In this document: piece after piece, positions 32,828 through 33,538 of the stretch
How the letters are laid out: each line of letters starts with the position of its first letter
Numbering within the stretch: the stretch's first letter is position 1
Assembly (NCBI RefSeq): GCF_003885105.1
Contig: NZ_QWZQ01000036.1
Location: 1 to 33,538, forward strand
Origin: Lactiplantibacillus garii
GTDB lineage: Bacteria > Bacillota > Bacilli > Lactobacillales > Lactobacillaceae
Reading direction: 5' to 3'
Length of the DNA: 33,538 nucleotides
Translations under genes and position numbers: made by a program
Notes under the pieces: generated by a model
What the model was told of the DNA's origin: nothing
Database searches by the model: none
The model's input: the letters and a program-made list of their open reading frames with translations, nothing else

Positions 32828-33469
32828 TTAGTCGGTAAATAACGTTTGGGCCCGTTTGAAATCAAAGGCCGCCCCGACTGGTTGGTAGTCGGCGGGCAAA
32901 ATCAAGGCCCCGGGCCGTTGGGGAGCGTTTGGTAATTGTAATTCACGCCCCGAAACGATCATCCCGTCACTTTCGACGCCCCGTAATTCACCGGGCCAAA
33001 TGATTAAACCGTCGGGCATCATCGCGCCCACTTTGGCGACGACCACTAAGATGTCGGCCTGCATGTTCGGTGATCCACTCACGATTTGGAGCGGTTTGTC
33101 GGCGCCGACCTGGGTCTTCGTCACTTGTAAGTGGTCGGACTTCGGGTGGGCTTCGGCGGATTCAACGTAGCCGACCACGAACTTCGGGTCGGTGTCTAAT
33201 TCTAATTCGGGATCAAAGTCGTTTGCTTTTAATAAATTATTTAATTGATCAACTTGTTCCGCCGTTAAGTGGACCTGACCATTAACGTCTAATTGACCTA
33301 ACGTTTTGGAAACATCAAAGAAATTGTACCCAAGGGTTTGATTCGTTTTTTCGTCACTAATCCGGGTGACGGTCGCGTGCGTTTCAACTTTCTGACTCGC
33401 CGTGTCTGGGCGTAAAATCGCGATTAAAGTATCGCCTAATTCGGTTGGATTATAACTTGTAATTAACAT
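32828..33469 (-). CDS. ytpR: YtpR family tRNA-binding-domain protein
   Basis: A 213-aa protein with an N-terminal family-specific domain (about 1-95) and a C-terminal tRNA-binding OB fold of the PheRS-beta/Arc1p type: FVVGYVESAEAHPKSDHLQV, IVSGSPNM, VVVAKVGAMMPDGLII and GVESDGMIVSGREL. Its cell role is not known. The start is the ATG at 33469, six bases after AAAGGGG; an upstream in-frame extension is not supported. It is 30 bases from sftA and is probably co-transcribed with it. Confidence 0.92.
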   Translation of the reverse strand: MLITSYNPTELGDTLIAILRPDTASQKVETHATVTRISDEKTNQTLGYNFFDVSKTLGQLDVNGQVHLTAEQVDQLNNLLKANDFDPELELDTDPKFVVGYVESAEAHPKSDHLQVTKTQVGADKPLQIVSGSPNMQADILVVVAKVGAMMPDGLIIWPGELRGVESDGMIVSGRELQLPNAPQRPGALILPADYQPVGAAFDFKRAQTLFTD

Positions 33470-33509
33470 AGGAAACCCCTTTACTCTCATTTTAAGCATT
33501 CAATATTTC

Positions 33510-33515
33510 ATTATA
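33510..33515 (-). promoter_or_regulatory. -10 box (TATAAT) before ytpR
   Basis: A consensus TATAAT on the minus strand 41 bases before the ytpR start codon. The -35 region lies at the edge of the window and is not convincing. Confidence 0.45.
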
Positions 33516-33538
33516 GCGTATTTTGCAAAATCTTACTG

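Noticed and set aside
1-33538. tRNA, rRNA, insertion sequences and prophage genes
   Set aside because: Looked for and not seen; no cloverleaf, transposase motif or terminal inverted repeats with target duplications could be supported.

Overview
The window is a chromosomal segment of a low-GC Gram-positive bacterium, almost certainly a Lactobacillaceae (lactic acid bacterium). The evidence is the gene set and order (yqeG-yqeH-yhbY-nadD-yqeK-rsfS; infC-rpmI-rplT; polA-mutM-coaE-nrdR-dnaB-dnaI; ytpR-sftA-murC), strong AGGAGG-type ribosome sites, a T-box in front of thrS and an L20-type leader in front of infC. Base composition is rather GC-rich for the family. The genus is not fixed by what is visible; a Levilactobacillus-like species is only a guess.

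Layout. 1-11.9 kb, all minus strand: rarA, gnd, an aldo/keto reductase, a very basic secreted protein, yceD-rpmF, and the yqeG-to-tmcAL operon for ribosome assembly, NAD synthesis and tRNA modification. 12.0-15.2 kb, plus strand: a two-gene operon (small membrane protein plus PgaC/IcaA-like glycosyltransferase), then two small membrane-protein genes that share an almost identical 29-bp leader element. 15.2-16.2 kb, minus strand: an AT-richer insert holding an MqsA-like antitoxin whose partner, an MqsR-like toxin, is split by a frameshift, with a perfect 22-bp palindrome at the promoter. 16.4-20.1 kb, minus strand: infC-rpmI-rplT with its attenuator leader, and thrS with its T-box. 20.2-27.2 kb, minus strand: a replication and repair operon. 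27.4-33.5 kb, minus strand: a BI-1 family membrane protein with a structured leader, murC, an SftA-type DNA translocase and a YtpR tRNA-binding protein.

Most of the window is conserved housekeeping DNA. The observations most worth a second look are: (1) ThrRS has lost all four canonical editing-site residues; (2) the frameshifted MqsR-like toxin next to a zinc-less MqsA-like antitoxin; (3) the duplicated leader element before two unrelated small membrane-protein genes; (4) the seven-copy PT[E/V]VFEP repeat in the SftA linker; (5) MutM with an altered fourth zinc ligand; (6) a Glu-free, Lys-rich secreted protein. No tRNA, rRNA, CRISPR array, insertion sequence or prophage gene was seen.
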